DNA from: Boothiomyces macroporosus
Taxonomy: Eukaryota > Chytridiomycota > Chytridiomycetes > Rhizophydiales > Terramycetaceae
Direction: 5' to 3'
NCBI GenBank assembly: GCA_027604185.1
Contig: JADGKB010000013.1
Span: 62,001-126,000, forward strand
DNA length: 64,000 nucleotides
The notes beneath the pieces were generated by a model, which made no database searches, had not been told where the DNA came from, and saw only the letters and a list, made by a program, of their open reading frames with translations. Shown here piece after piece: positions 1 to 10,792 of the stretch (position 1 is its first letter; every line of letters starts with the position of its first letter). Both the position numbers and the translations under genes were made by a program.

Positions 1-1
1 C

Positions 2-684
2 GACCGAATGGAAAGCTTGAAGATACAAATCGGACTTGATGAAAATACCTACTTGAATGACCCGCTAGACAATCCGGAATTAGCAGAACGGTTTAAAGAA
101 TTCCAAAATAGTTTTGACCAAATCGCACACGCTGGAAAAATTGGGGGAATTGTATCTCAACAGCCTGAAATCAAAAAGATAATGAATGATCTAGGTACAA
201 TTCGTTAATCCTAGTTCCAAGTAAGATTAAAGATGAAGATTTTTGGGTAAGGTACTTTTTCCAGATTTCCGAGTTGGAGCGACAGCAAGCAGCAAGAGAG
301 TTATTGATGAGTGGTGGTATCAATCAAGCTGCGGATGATGAAGTAGCTTGGTCTTCAGATGACGAAACTCCGCACCAATCAATGCAAATGGAGCCAATTG
401 ACCAAGATAAACCAAAAGTACAAGAGTCTGGAGAAGATAAAGAATCTTCCAACGAAAGCATTGAACAAAAAGAAAAAGTTAATACGCCAGTGTCAGATAC
501 TAGTGAAACAAACCAATTACAAGTTAAATCAGAGGTCTCAAAGGTACAAGAAAAAGAATTGGTAATCTCCAGAGACGACCAATCCGGCTCAAGTTATGAT
601 ATGGTTGAGGCAAAAGAGTCCAGCACTGATTTTGGAGTTGAATCTGTGACTGATGTAAAAGAAGACTGGGATGGCTGGGATTAA
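2..684 (+). CDS. BSD-domain protein (BSDC1-like), 5' end outside window
   Basis: The reading frame is open from the window edge, so the protein is partial; an in-frame ATG at 8 is probably internal. Removing a 20-nt intron (195-214) joins two segments into a BSD domain whose hallmark run EDFWVRYFFQISELE contains the paired aromatic FW. An acidic, serine-rich low-complexity tail follows, ending in a DWDGWD-type motif. This matches the BSDC1/Dos2-like family rather than TFIIH p62, because a segment like 'SQQPEIKKIMNDLVPSK' precedes the domain. The family is poorly characterised and linked to membrane or chromatin roles in different lineages. The gene is followed by a convergent neighbour only 27 bp away. 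Confidence 0.8.
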
Positions 685-711
685 TTAAAATAAACTCTTG
701 TATTTGATTTA

Positions 712-2664
712 TTAATGCTGAGTAAGAAACAAGTTTTCAATAGATCGCTGCGATTGCATATTTTTATCGGGCAATTCTGGTAAAATCGTTTCAACATTAA
801 AAGTGAATTCTGTTGGTGCAATATCATTGATCTCGCTTCCATTGTAAGGTTCAATCATGTTGTTAAATGTTCTATGAATAGGTTCCCTGTCGCTTGTACC
901 AGTGGCAGCCAAATTTAACCAATTAGCATAGTAGGAATCAAAATCTAGCCCTTCTAGTGTTAATTATTGCAACTTGTCCATCCAATTAGCTTTGTGTCTA
1001 GTTCCTGCTCTTCAAGTTCTGTTATGATTCTATCCATCTCTTCTTCTGGTGACTCTGTGTTCTACGTTAATACTTTTTACCTGTTTTTTCTTCAACTCAA
1101 TCTCTAACCCTTTCTGTAAATCCAGCCAGCCAACTTTTGCTCTAGTTTCTTTCTTTTCTTCAACAATTTCCTCTCCTTTTAATTTCGCCAGCTCCTTCCT
1201 TTGTTTTTCTTCTTGAATTTGTTTTTCAATTTCAACGGCTTCTTTGCCAATGGCGTACAGTTTCCTCATCCACTGTAATTTCTTTTCTTTTCTTCTTTTC
1301 ATCAAGTCTTCTTTTCTGCACAGTTGCGAATAGTGAAACTTTGTTGTTTCTGGTTTATCTGGAACTATTCTTGGAGATGTGTACTTGAATGACTATGTAA
1401 GGAAGGTATTACCTCATCAAGCACTGGTCTCCACTCGTTCATCTCGATCCTAGAGTACCACTCATCTGAATAAACTCAAAGATACCTTCTGGCTTTTTTA
1501 CAGGCAATTCTCCAGCTTTGGTGAATCTGGTTTTTGGAAGCAACAACTTGCACTCATTCAACGTGTAATTCCTTGGAGCAAAAGCATTAATATCTACCAA
1601 ATTCTTGTGAACAAAAATCTTGTAATAAATGGTTGGAGGAAATTTTGTCTGTGGTTAGCCCATCAATACTCCTCCAAGCCTGAACCTGACGTGTATAGCC
1701 AAGCTCTTGTCTATAATATTTGCTTCTCGCGGGTTAATATACCTTAGCATGTTTGCTGGATCCCCATTTTCTCTGATTTTAATCAAATCTCTGTAAAACA
1801 AATAAATCCTAGTATTCTAATAAACAATTGCTTACGTAGTATCTTTTCCAGGCCCTTTGGATGATCAAGACGCATTTCTCGATTGATTGATCCTGGACTG
1901 CTTTGTGAGACACAAAATTCAAAAACTGCTCCACACCTTCTACGGTTGGCACTATTGATTTTGTAGTTGGAGTTAGTTTATCTTGCATCTGAAGTCTCAG
2001 AATGTATTTTATGTAGGCTCTTTGAACTACAACTCGTTTCCATAGCGACTGTATTTTAGCTGCACAGAATTGGGGGAAATCCGGTGGTGGGACTACACCA
2101 GCTTTATCAAACAAACCACAGTACGTGATGTATTTCTTTCTTAATTTTTCCTATTTTAGACTATTATTACCTGAACGACAAGGTTATAGATATTTGGCAG
2201 TTGATTGTCTGACAACGGGCCATCTCTATGAGTTTTGTTCGAAATCATTGAATTAATGATAGCGACATAACGCTTTCTTGTTGCCCATCCTCTGAAGCAT
2301 GCTTGGATGATTAGACAAGCAGCAGATCTAGCCAGTTGGTCTTGTTGGATTTGGGTAGTCACCTTTTCCTTTATTTGTTGCTCTGTCAATCCTTTATGTT
2401 TCTGCATTCCAGGTCCAAAGATATATACATTCCCCACTGTTAGTTTGTCTGGAACTTGCTCGATTGGAATTCGCCTAATAGCGAGCTAGATTAATTGTAT
2501 AATACGACACGAGCTGTGTGGGAGTGTCTAATTTTATACTCATCCTTGTCATTTGGAAACACCACTTTGGAGAGGAGCTCATTTGGATCAAATCCCCATA
2601 CTGGATTTATCGCTTTATCTTGGTCTTGCTCTTCATTTTGACTTTTGAAAGGTTCTTGCTTCAT
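712..2664 (-). CDS. IQ-motif protein of the C11orf65/MFI family
   Basis: Nine exons separated by introns of 19-21 nt give a 597-residue protein. The N-terminal half has IQ-like calmodulin-binding stretches (IIQACFRGWATRKRY, KIQSLWKRVVVQRAY, IIQRAWKRYY). A strongly conserved block follows: a 'YRDLIKIRENGDPANMLRYI' type sequence, RFRLGG, FPPTIYYKIF and APRNYT. Then come a basic coiled coil and the C-terminal signature GLDFDSYYANWL. These blocks are the hallmarks of animal C11orf65 (mitochondrial fission factor interactor). I recall the human protein as clearly shorter, so this one carries extra N- and C-terminal sequence. From memory, the family tracks with flagellated lineages, but no flagellar function is shown by the sequence itself. 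Confidence 0.82.
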
Positions 2665-2703
2665 CGGAGAATTTTGATAAACTAATAATTCTTTTATTAC
2701 AAT

Positions 2704-3550
2704 TTAAACCAATAACACTGCATTGATACACTATAATCAAGTATAACTTACCCCATCGTTTTCTGGATTATTGGTAATTTGAGCGTATTTACCCCAAACA
2801 ACTTTACCAGCTTGAGTTACTAGACCAAGTTCGGATACGTTAACTTCGATAACGGTACCTTTGGTCATTACTCCCAACTGGGTAAACATTGGGCTACTTG
2901 GGTTCTTTTTAACCCCCAAAATAGGCAAACAGAATGTAGCTCCAAGTTCAGGATGTGTGACGTGCGCTTTCTTGTAACGAAGAGCCATTGGTCTGATGAA
3001 TCTTTCGTACTTTGGAGGTTTGCGAGTGAACCCTTCCCCAACAAAAGTAGCCTTAGTAACCACTCTTTTCCAGGATTTATCTACATTAAAACTGTTGTAC
3101 GATTTCTTTTCCCAGAAGTTTGAACTTTGAATACTTCCGCTTCGTCCATCCCTCTCACTTTTGGTAATGGAACTTGCCACTTTCCAGCCTTTTCCTTTCT
3201 CTTTTGCTTGATCATATTTGAAAGCACCTTGGCTCTCGATTGATTTTCTCTATCCAATAAATATGTTGGGACAGCGCCTTCTTGCACAGGTTGTTCCGCT
3301 TTGTGTTTATTGTTGCGCTCTTCATGCATTTTGATTGTCTTTTTCATTTGAATCTTTTCGTTATGTCTCTTCTTGTTCAACAGCTTTGCTTTGAAACCAT
3401 GTATCTTCTGAGCGACTTGAGATTTCTTGTGGACACTTCTGGCTTCTCTCTTACGACTAGTGGTTAGCAAGGACAGTACGTTCTTTCTGCATGATCGAAT
3501 TGACGACCATGAGTTTTAATTGCCTTTTCGATATATTCGTTTTGAGGCAT
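2704..3550 (-). CDS. NSA2: NSA2, 60S ribosome biogenesis factor
   Basis: Four exons (introns of 23, 20 and 21 nt) encode 260 residues, almost the same length as yeast Nsa2. The protein begins [20 protein letters not shown], carries the basic [22 protein letters not shown] region and the PTYLLDRE and VPLPKVRG motifs. It ends with the S8e-like beta domain ([46 protein letters not shown]). Nsa2 is a nucleolar assembly factor of pre-60S particles that places the GTPase Nog1. The last intron restores the family C-terminus [10 protein letters not shown]. Confidence 0.97.
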
Positions 3551-3998
3551 GTTTGGAAAAAAAGAAAAAAAACAAAGCTTGATCAACGTCCTCGAGTCAT
3601 GGATATGAAAAACTCTGAAGCAGTATCGCATCAAAGATACCTTTATGCTGATGAGATATTTCCACACTAAAACCATGTTACGGCGTCATAAGTCTCCAAA
3701 ACATAGCCAAGGAATTTCGTATCACGTGATTAAGTTTAGAATAGAATTGAAATGGTTATAACCATGCTATAATCTCAATGCTTTTAAAAATGCTAATCGC
3801 GCAGCCATACCACAAGATATTCTCTTGCTACACTCTCTATTAAAAATGTAGTGCAAATATATTTAGAGAATATTCGGTCCAAACTTTAACGAGTTTGAAT
3901 AAAAGACTAACATTGATGCTGTTGTTGATAAGGATGTTTGAGGGATTACACTTGGACTAAATTAGAATTTTGTTGGAAATCAATTATTAGTATTTATT
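3551..3998. other. Intergenic region, no gene seen
   Basis: This 448-bp stretch lies upstream of NSA2 and downstream of the small LYR-like gene. It is AT-rich, and the short open frames lack family similarity. It presumably holds the NSA2 promoter; no clear TATA box was found close to the start codon. Confidence 0.5.
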
Positions 3999-4365
3999 TT
4001 ATGAGCTGCGCAATTTTTCATCTCCTGCTAATACCGCTTTCAGAATTGCAAAAGGCGATCGCTTCTTTGATACCGCTTGCTGTCCTTCCTTGTCCAGTAA
4101 CGAATATGTATGACTTGGCGGCAAAAAGTTCTTTAGCGACTCTGATGGAAACTAATTAGTAAATACTTACTTGTTTTTCAACTGATCCATCTGCAATTTG
4201 CTTTAATGCGTTGAATTCCTTTTCAAAATTCTCTAAATTACCGGTTCGAAATTCTTGTCTTATTTTTGAATCAATGTACAAATCAAACCTCTTTGTTCTG
4301 TTTAGTTGCTTTGGCCAGTCTCTAGATAATTTTAACGCTTGTCTATACAGTGAGGGAATGTTCAT
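3999..4365 (-). CDS. Small LYR/UQCC2-like mitochondrial assembly factor
   Basis: Two exons with a 19-nt intron give a 115-residue basic protein. The N-terminus has an LYR-type tripeptide (SLYRQALKLSRDWP), then a TKRFDLYIDSKIRQEFR segment, resembling UQCC2/Cbp6 (a complex III assembly chaperone that binds cytochrome b) and LYR-motif proteins in general. The second exon has 'YSLLDKEGQQAV' followed by SPFAILKAVL. A mitochondrial assembly role is likely, but which LYR/CBP6 subfamily it belongs to cannot be settled by eye. It would act in the matrix or at the inner membrane. Confidence 0.6.
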
Positions 4366-4856
4366 TTTTTTTGAAAAAGAGTTGATTTTTTGTCAAATTT
4401 TTAGCTGACTTGGTTTCCGTCCTCAAAGAGTAGCCGGATGGTCCAAGATCCCGCTAAATACTAATAAACTGCTGTGGAATTCAACTATATGTAGCCCTTG
4501 CAAAATACAGAGTAGACATGAAAATCAAGCTTTATTCCCCTCAACGTCATTTTTGCTTGTCATAGTAACAATTTGAATAGGGAGACCTTGAAGAAATCTA
4601 TCCAAGCCAGCTTTGTGGAATGCTGCCATCATAGCATCATAATGCTCCAACTGTTTGTATCAGCTACAGGAAAACTATTCCTACACCTACGAAATTGATG
4701 GCGATCAACAAGCATTAATGCTAATCAAAAATAATCTAAAGATCCTCGTTGAATTAAAAGCAGTCAGAGCAATATAATTGGTGTATTCAGACTTTCACAT
4801 TCTTGAACTTTAAATTTTACGTTGCGCACAGACAAAAACTTTTACTTTCTGATCAA
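4366..4856. other. Gap with an unassigned coding-like stretch
   Basis: Between the LYR-like gene and the promethin-like gene are short open stretches on both strands. On the plus strand 4664-4777 reads as an amphipathic C-terminus (ENYSYTYEIDGDQQALML, then LKILVELKAVRAI and a stop). On the minus strand 4531-4667 reads YKQLEHYDAMMAAFHKAGLD and onward to a stop. They overlap little. Neither joins to a convincing start with the usual 20-nt intron rule, and I recognise no family. A small spliced gene here is possible. Confidence 0.25.
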
Positions 4857-5375
4857 ATGCAAACTAACCTTTCAGACCCAGTGGATACAGATCAAGCTAA
4901 ACCGGAACCACAGAATGAAACTCTGCATCCTACAGTATATGTATCGATGGTTCTTGTATACCGAATGGCAAAGCAAATGCTCGTTGACTCTCGACACCAG
5001 TCCATTCAAGTAGCAAAAGACACTTTAAAGATGTATAATGAATATCTTCAGAAATACCCGGCACTGAAAACATTCGTTTATACTACTGGCGCGCTATCGA
5101 TAGTTCCAGTTGGGATATTTACGGTATTTTTTGTATTCTCTCTGCTATTTTCCATATCGACTGCTGTCATTGGAGTGCTGATCGTTCAAGCTAGCTTGGC
5201 ATTCTTGGGATTAACTGTCCTTGTGCCAGTGGAAATTGGAATTCTGTTTGTTGCTGGTGGAACAACCATGGTCTACCAAACTGTCAAGAACACAGACATC
5301 AAAGTGGTGAAGCATTACGAAAGCCTGCTAATCAAGGAAAAAGAGGATGATGATGATATTATGGTGTTGGAGTAA
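4857..5375 (+). CDS. Small double-hairpin membrane protein, promethin/LDAF1-like
   Basis: Single exon, 172 residues from the first ATG in frame (4857). A hydrophilic N-terminus (about 75 residues) is followed by a long hydrophobic block made of several closely spaced segments: VPVGIFTVFFVFSLLFSIS, AVIGVLIVQASLAFLGL and VPVEIGILFVAG. The tail is acidic (KEDDDDIMVLE). This layout is that of the promethin/LDAF1 and yeast Ldo proteins, which sit at ER-lipid droplet contacts with seipin. The call rests on topology and the flavour of the hydrophobic block rather than diagnostic residues, so an unrelated small membrane protein remains possible. Confidence 0.45.
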   Translation: MQTNLSDPVDTDQAKPEPQNETLHPTVYVSMVLVYRMAKQMLVDSRHQSIQVAKDTLKMYNEYLQKYPALKTFVYTTGALSIVPVGIFTVFFVFSLLFSISTAVIGVLIVQASLAFLGLTVLVPVEIGILFVAGGTTMVYQTVKNTDIKVVKHYESLLIKEKEDDDDIMVLE

Positions 5376-5457
5376 CTGTACAATAAAACTTTTAAGAGTA
5401 GATTAGTTTATTTACTTGAAATGGACAAATACAGCATTTTGCTGCAAAATTCTATTT

Positions 5458-6816
5458 CTAATCACTAAGCGTGGCCAATTTTGGAATCGCAATAGGTTTA
5501 AAGTTGTCTAAATCTATTCCTTTTTCCGCAAACCACGGCTTTGCATGACTAGGAACTAGCTGAGGTATTAAATCAGGTCGGATGGATAATTCTACATTAA
5601 TTCCTTCTTACCATGCTCGCTGAAGTTAAATAATTCTGGCAATTCTTTCCCGTTGACTAATCGCGTATCTTTTTGTCTAATTTCATCAAAGAATGGATGC
5701 GTCATTGCTTCAATTGCTGTTGGTCTATTTGCTGGAGTGTAGTCTAGCACTTTTGACAGAAAATCCAAGGATTCCGGAGTAGTGTTTCTAGAACGGAATA
5801 CCTGTATTAAGTAAAGATACCTTTGACCAAGGTGCAGCTTTGATTTGTGGGAATTTGTATTCTGTATAATTAGGATTCATTGATTTAATTTGTTCTCTAG
5901 TTGGAGTGCCCAAAACTTTGATAATTTCAACTAGCTGATCTACACCAGATTCACCAGGGAACAAAGGTTGCCCAAGCATTAACTCTGCCATAACACACCC
6001 ACTTGACCATATGTCTACTATTAGGATAAATTACCTATAGAAACGTTGTAAGTCGTGCTTCCAAATATGAGTTCAGGAGCCCTATAATATCTTGAGCAAA
6101 TATAGCTGACATTAGGCTCTCCTTCAATGAGCAGTTTGGCAGAACCAAAATCACACAGTTTCAAAATGCCAAGATTAGGATCGAGTAGCTGTGGTTATGG
6201 ATCACTTACTAAGTTTTGAGGTTTTATATCACGATGGCAGATACCTAGTGAATGAATATAAGCTACAGAGCGGAATAGTTGATATATGTACAGTTTTATA
6301 TTCAACATAGGCATTGATTGTTTCAATTTTGTGTATTGACGTGATGAACGGTAAACGGTTTCCGGGATAAATTCTAATACCAAATTAAGAAAGACTTCGT
6401 CCTTCTTTTCTCCGTTAGAATAAAAGAAATATTTGAGACTGACAATGTTGACGTGAGAAACTAATCGCATAATCTGTAACTCGCGGTTCTATATTACTAG
6501 TGGGTTACCTTGAATCTTTTATCTTGCAGCACTTTTTTGACTGCTGCTGGTTCTCCGGTGGCCGCCAATTTAGCTTGGAAAACGACTCCAAAAGAGCCAT
6601 TTCCCACCACTTTTGTATTGGAATAAGATAGCTCCACTGTTTCTCCTGTTCTTCCATCGTTTGCTGTGACTGTAATAATTTTGCCTGCATCAGGCTCATC
6701 TATTATGAAACAAGATCGTTACTGCTTAGTTTAATTCCGTTAATGATTGTAGGGTTCTGCTCTTTGGTTTCAAGTGAAGCCGCTGGGTTCACAACATTGC
6801 GCTTTTTAGAAGACAT
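5458..6816 (-). CDS. GSK3: GSK3/Shaggy-type serine/threonine kinase
   Basis: Seven exons (introns 23, 20, 21, 20, 19 and 20 nt) encode 411 residues. Kinase landmarks are the glycine loop GNGSFGVV (about 66-73), the ATP lysine in [15 protein letters not shown] (about 179-186), DFGSAK (about 200-205), the activation-loop tyrosine in [12 protein letters not shown], and DIWSSGC. The C-lobe has '[20 protein letters not shown]' and '[16 protein letters not shown]', diagnostic of GSK3. The family phosphorylates primed substrates in glycogen, Wnt-like and stress signalling. The start ATG at 6816 gives a short, variable N-terminus as is usual. It diverges from the MADS gene across a 261-bp spacer. Confidence 0.97.
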
Positions 6817-7077
6817 AGTAGATCTAGCTTGTTTATGTCTGTTTTAATGTTGTAAAGAAAAAAGCAGGTATGTCAAGCGTGTCATTGAGCGCGATCTGAA
6901 AGTCACGTTCAATCAAACAAGAAAAATATTCCGTTATAGCTTCGTTCACCGCCGATCTAGTAGTTTTACCTCCAGCCAGAATCCACTACTATCAGCCCTA
7001 AATGGTGCGACGGACCAATTTTTTTTTCAATCACTTTTTTCTTTCTAAATTATACCCAACTCCAAGATACCCAACAA

Positions 7078-7959
7078 ATGACTACTGACAACTTTGATTT
7101 CAATCCAGAGCAAAATATTCAAAGGGATCCGCAATTTCAAGGTAATTCCCCGCTAATGAAAGGTACGGATGAGCAATTCCAAGGGCCAAGGAACAAAAAA
7201 ACTAAAGGAAAGCAAAAGATTGATATCGAATATATTCAAATGAAGCAGAGAAGGCAAATCACTTTTTACAAGCGCAAGTCCGGATTGATCAAAAAGTCCC
7301 ATGAACTGCATACCTTGACTGGCTCAGAAGTCTTGTTGTTAATGGTATCCGAAACTGGACATATTTATACTTATGCTACTGATAAACTGCAACCCATGAT
7401 TTCACTTCCAAACAGCCAAGCGTTTATTCAGTCTTGTTTACAACAAGAACCTAGTGATCAGCCACTTTTAGATGCTTCAATGTTGAGTGGAGAATCGCCT
7501 TCAATGACATTTGATCCTACTACGATTTTCGGCAATTCCGGTGAATCAGAAAAAGGTTTGAAGGACGAACCTTATATACCAACCTCGTTGCCGAGGATGG
7601 AAGACTTTTCCATTCCGTTCACTAGAAGGGACTCTAATCAAAGTGTTCGCAAGGATATGATTCGACCTAACACTCAAATTTTGAAAATGCATGAACCTCC
7701 GCTACTACCAGAAATGTCCAGCAGTAGCATGCGAAACACTTCCAATTATTTGGTTCCAAAAACACCAAACTATTTGGGCAAAGTTGCACGATCATTCAAT
7801 AATACCGTAAATTACTCATCCAGCGCTTCTTTTGGTGGCAGAAATCAGAACGTGAATCAAACGGCTCGTGTAGAAGAAAAAGAAAAGGTACAAGAAATCT
7901 TGCGAAAGATGGACGATCAATATTATTACAAAGATGGAAAAAACCCTTACAACTACTAA
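7078..7959 (+). CDS. MADS-box transcription factor, SRF/MCM1 type
   Basis: Single exon, 293 residues. The MADS domain lies at about 40-100: KGKQKIDIEYIQMKQRRQIT, then FYKRKSGLIKKSHELHTLTG and EVLLLMVSETGHIYTYAT. The SETGHIYTYAT end is typical of the type I (SRF/Mcm1) class rather than MEF2. The family binds CArG-like sites as dimers with partner factors and controls mating, cell-cycle or differentiation genes. The remaining two thirds is low-complexity, rich in Ser, Asn and Pro. A run of T lies just upstream (7020-7030). Confidence 0.93.
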   Translation: MTTDNFDFNPEQNIQRDPQFQGNSPLMKGTDEQFQGPRNKKTKGKQKIDIEYIQMKQRRQITFYKRKSGLIKKSHELHTLTGSEVLLLMVSETGHIYTYATDKLQPMISLPNSQAFIQSCLQQEPSDQPLLDASMLSGESPSMTFDPTTIFGNSGESEKGLKDEPYIPTSLPRMEDFSIPFTRRDSNQSVRKDMIRPNTQILKMHEPPLLPEMSSSSMRNTSNYLVPKTPNYLGKVARSFNNTVNYSSSASFGGRNQNVNQTARVEEKEKVQEILRKMDDQYYYKDGKNPYNY

Positions 7960-8094
7960 TATTAATAAAGTGTAGTTTGATGAATGGACTTGGTTTACAG
8001 ATGGTAAAGATGCCGACGGAATGATTAAATTACGCATTATGTCTAGAACCAGTTAATCTGTTGTTGCATCCATATTACACATCATTATCAAAGA

Positions 8095-8655
8095 GGTGAT
8101 GAACGTGTGTATGCTTTCGCAGCCCCGTAATTGGTGGATTTGGATTGCCAATGCGTCCAAGATTGTTGGTGCAACTGGAGCATCATATACTTGAGTATCA
8201 ACTTTTTAGGTGTTGTACCACCGCCAACGATTAGTCCAACATGTACGTCATCTGCTCCACTTCCATGTTGCATATTCCTTTACACATAAAAGTATCTGTG
8301 AGTGTTCCGATATCAGTTGTGTGAGCTGACATCATTTGCTGCAAAGTTGGTTCAGTCTGTATCTTCTAGCAGTCTCAAGTTTGATATGTCGACTGCTCGA
8401 AAGAACATTTATGTATTTGTAATACAAATGTTACTCTGCATGTCCTATGAAATGCCCATTTACTATTGCTACGTTATCTTTTGGAAAGTAGCTGTAACTA
8501 GCTGCGTGATTCCAGCCTTTGCAGAGTTTTTAATTAGATAATCCAAGTCACGCTGTTGGAAACAATCCATTGATATCATGATCCGATGGTTCGCTTGCCC
8601 AAACTAACAGATTATGCAGCACAAAAGTACAATGAAGAACTCCAGGTACTATCAT
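8095..8655 (-). pseudogene. Broken copy of the type I phosphodiesterase gene
   Basis: Read on the minus strand this region matches the intact phosphodiesterase immediately downstream in pieces, with frame changes and stops. Visible pieces are QRDLDYLIKNS (compare QGDLEYLIKNS), NGHFIGHAE-stop-HL (compare NGYFTGHADKHL), MQHGSGADDVHVGLIVGGG (compare MEHGGASEDDTHVVLVVGGG) and APVAPTILDALAIQIHQL. Two large internal deletions shrink it to about a third of the intact length, and the final block has a frameshift. The catalytic loop is missing. A promoter-like block with a TATA sequence and two AACGTT motifs is also preserved upstream (8689-8760). Confidence 0.8.
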
Positions 8656-8984
8656 TGAATGGGTGAGAATAATTATTCCTCATTGATGATTTATAAATGT
8701 CGTGTGGAGGAACGTTTTCCTGTTAATCTGCCAATTGGTTTGCTGGGGAAAACGTTTTCACCTGGTAGAAAACAATATCCACTCAAACAGGATATAGAGA
8801 GCATTGCTCGTCAAAGGCTGTTCAACTCTAGGTTCAATGGGATGCTTTTGATGAGTTGTTTTATTTTCAATCAAAAAACAGTACTGAGTCGTATTTTGGA
8901 TTTTTCAAATCCAAAGCACATGTCTATTTCGTGCATGATAGAGTGTTCAACTCTTCAAAAGGGATCTATTCAATGGGTGTTTAT

Positions 8985-10751
8985 TCAAAATAATGCAGCT
9001 GCCAACAAAGCTACAACAGAAACAGAGCTAACAGAGTTTACAACCGCGCCAGATAATACATTGGTTCCGTATTCAGCAGCAGTGGTTGGTTTAGATTGTC
9101 CGTATACATTGCCACTTGGTACTTTTGTAGTGGCAACTGGAATATCACAAGGAGTGGTTTGAGCAACAGGTGATGCAGAAGTGTAGACATTTCCGTTTCC
9201 GCCAGCGTTGAAGAGCGGCAATGGGGCAGTCCCTTCCTTGGCAACACCTTGGAGTTGGTTAATGTCAATGCCAATAGCCTTCAAGATAGTAGGAGCAACT
9301 TGGGCATTGTTTACCGGAGCATCAAACTTTTGGCCCTTGAAAGCAGCAACTGGCCCGCCGCCAACAACCAAAACGACATGCGTGTCATCTTCAGAAGCAC
9401 CGCCATGTTCCATATTCTTCTTAGGGTTATTTGGCTTGGTATAGATTACGTTACCAGCTTTTGGCAAAACTGCAATATCAGGAACTTTGGCATCAGTAGC
9501 AGGATCAGCTCCAAAGAGAGATACGATATCAGCACCACAATATATTTCAGCAGGGGTTACTCCAAGTGTAGCAGCATTTGCCTTCAAAATAGGACAGACA
9601 ATAGCAGCATTTGCAGGGTCTCTATACCAAATTAGAGCATTGTCATCATTGGTGGTGGCCCATGCGTCACTTGGGATGGTGTTATTGTTGGATGCCAAAA
9701 GATTCAAGTTGCTGTCCCCCAACAACTTTAAGCCAGACCTGTCAACTGGAGATTGGCCATGCTTTGCACCGACAACAAGTAAAGTAGTGTCCCATTTTCC
9801 ACAAGCTTTCAATGCATCAATAATCTGACCAACAAATTCATCAGCTTGCGCAATAGCTTTGGCAAGCAGTGGTGTAGGAGTGAATTGTGCGTCGAGGTAG
9901 CCTCCCATGGCTTTATCTGCGTTTGCGTATTGAGTAATCTTTTGTTGAGTTGAAACAACTTGGAAGTTTGCACCAACAATAAACCCGTTGTTCTTTGCGA
10001 CAGATGCACCAAAGTGGTCATTTCCTTTAATCCAGTTTACAATAGCATCAACATGAAGTTGGTCATAAGTGGTTACATTGGCCAAAGTGTTTGAATAATA
10101 AGATATTTCTGGAGTGTACAGATCTTGAACACCATTTCCAGATGGACCATTTACAAAATCGTAAGCCAAGTGTTTGTCTGCATGGCCGGTAAAGTATCCA
10201 TTAGCTTTAGCAACTTCGTAAACAGTGTTTACCCTCATTTCGTTATGTGGGAACCATGGAACGCATTTTCCATCTACCTTCTTGAATGGCAAAGCATTGA
10301 TGTTGATACCACATCCATTTTCAAATTTTCCAGATTCACATCCACCATCAAGTCTAGTAGAATCACCATTTGAATTGGTGCCAAGTTCAATGGATTCATC
10401 GTATGCAAAGCTGTTACCGATAGGGCCAGTGCAGTTGACATCACCCACAGCATAAAAATTCCTGGAGAAGGCAACGTCATAGTAGAATCCATGAGTTTTT
10501 GGTGACGCACCAGTAATCAAGGTTGTAGTTCCAGGGAAAGAGTCGGATGGAACAGAAGTCTTTGCCTTGGTGAATTGCGCGCCGCCAGCAGCCAATTGGG
10601 CAATTCTAGAGTTTGGAGAGTTTTTGATCAAGTATTCCAAATCGCCTTGGTGGAAGCCATCTATAGAAAGGACGATTGCATTGGAAGTTTTTCCGAGTGA
10701 GACACTTTGTGCCAAGGCCATAGTCAGCAAAGTAGAGGCTGTGAAAAGCAT
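8985..10751 (-). CDS. Secreted, GPI-anchored type I phosphodiesterase / nucleotide pyrophosphatase
   Basis: Single exon, 588 residues. I chose the ATG at 10751 because a TATA box lies 41 bp before it and it starts a clean signal peptide (MLFTASTLLTMALAQS). The alkaline-phosphatase-fold PF01663 domain shows SIDGFHQGD (first metal site), SVPSDSFPGTTTLITGASP (nucleophile loop), GAKHGQSPVD and MEHGGASEDDTHVVLV (later metal ligands). The nucleophile position is Ser (DSFP), as in fungal homologues, not the Thr of animal ENPPs; this is by alignment in my head. The C-terminus ends in a hydrophobic segment (VSVVALLAAALF) after a Ser/Thr-rich stretch, as for GPI attachment. It likely cleaves nucleotides or phosphodiesters outside the cell. 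Confidence 0.9.
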   Translation of the reverse strand: MLFTASTLLTMALAQSVSLGKTSNAIVLSIDGFHQGDLEYLIKNSPNSRIAQLAAGGAQFTKAKTSVPSDSFPGTTTLITGASPKTHGFYYDVAFSRNFYAVGDVNCTGPIGNSFAYDESIELGTNSNGDSTRLDGGCESGKFENGCGININALPFKKVDGKCVPWFPHNEMRVNTVYEVAKANGYFTGHADKHLAYDFVNGPSGNGVQDLYTPEISYYSNTLANVTTYDQLHVDAIVNWIKGNDHFGASVAKNNGFIVGANFQVVSTQQKITQYANADKAMGGYLDAQFTPTPLLAKAIAQADEFVGQIIDALKACGKWDTTLLVVGAKHGQSPVDRSGLKLLGDSNLNLLASNNNTIPSDAWATTNDDNALIWYRDPANAAIVCPILKANAATLGVTPAEIYCGADIVSLFGADPATDAKVPDIAVLPKAGNVIYTKPNNPKKNMEHGGASEDDTHVVLVVGGGPVAAFKGQKFDAPVNNAQVAPTILKAIGIDINQLQGVAKEGTAPLPLFNAGGNGNVYTSASPVAQTTPCDIPVATTKVPSGNVYGQSKPTTAAEYGTNVLSGAVVNSVSSVSVVALLAAALF

Positions 10752-10785
10752 TTCTATCAGATAACTCACCAATCCATTGCGTGAT

Positions 10786-10792
10786 ATTTATA
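10786..10792 (-). promoter_or_regulatory. TATA box of the phosphodiesterase gene
   Basis: TATAAAT on the minus strand lies 41 bp before the chosen ATG. Two AACGTT-centred motifs (around 10810 and 10856) lie further upstream. The same arrangement, shifted slightly, precedes the broken copy. Confidence 0.6.

Noticed and set aside
4531..4667. Minus-strand mini gene YKQLEHYDAMMAAF...
   Set aside because: Needs a 17-nt intron, outside the observed range, and has no family support; left as an open stretch only.
8659..9162. 167-codon plus-strand frame overlapping the 3' end of the phosphodiesterase gene
   Set aside because: Its second half is antisense to the real C-terminus and its first half covers the promoter of the broken copy; composition and motifs fit neither a known family nor a start context.
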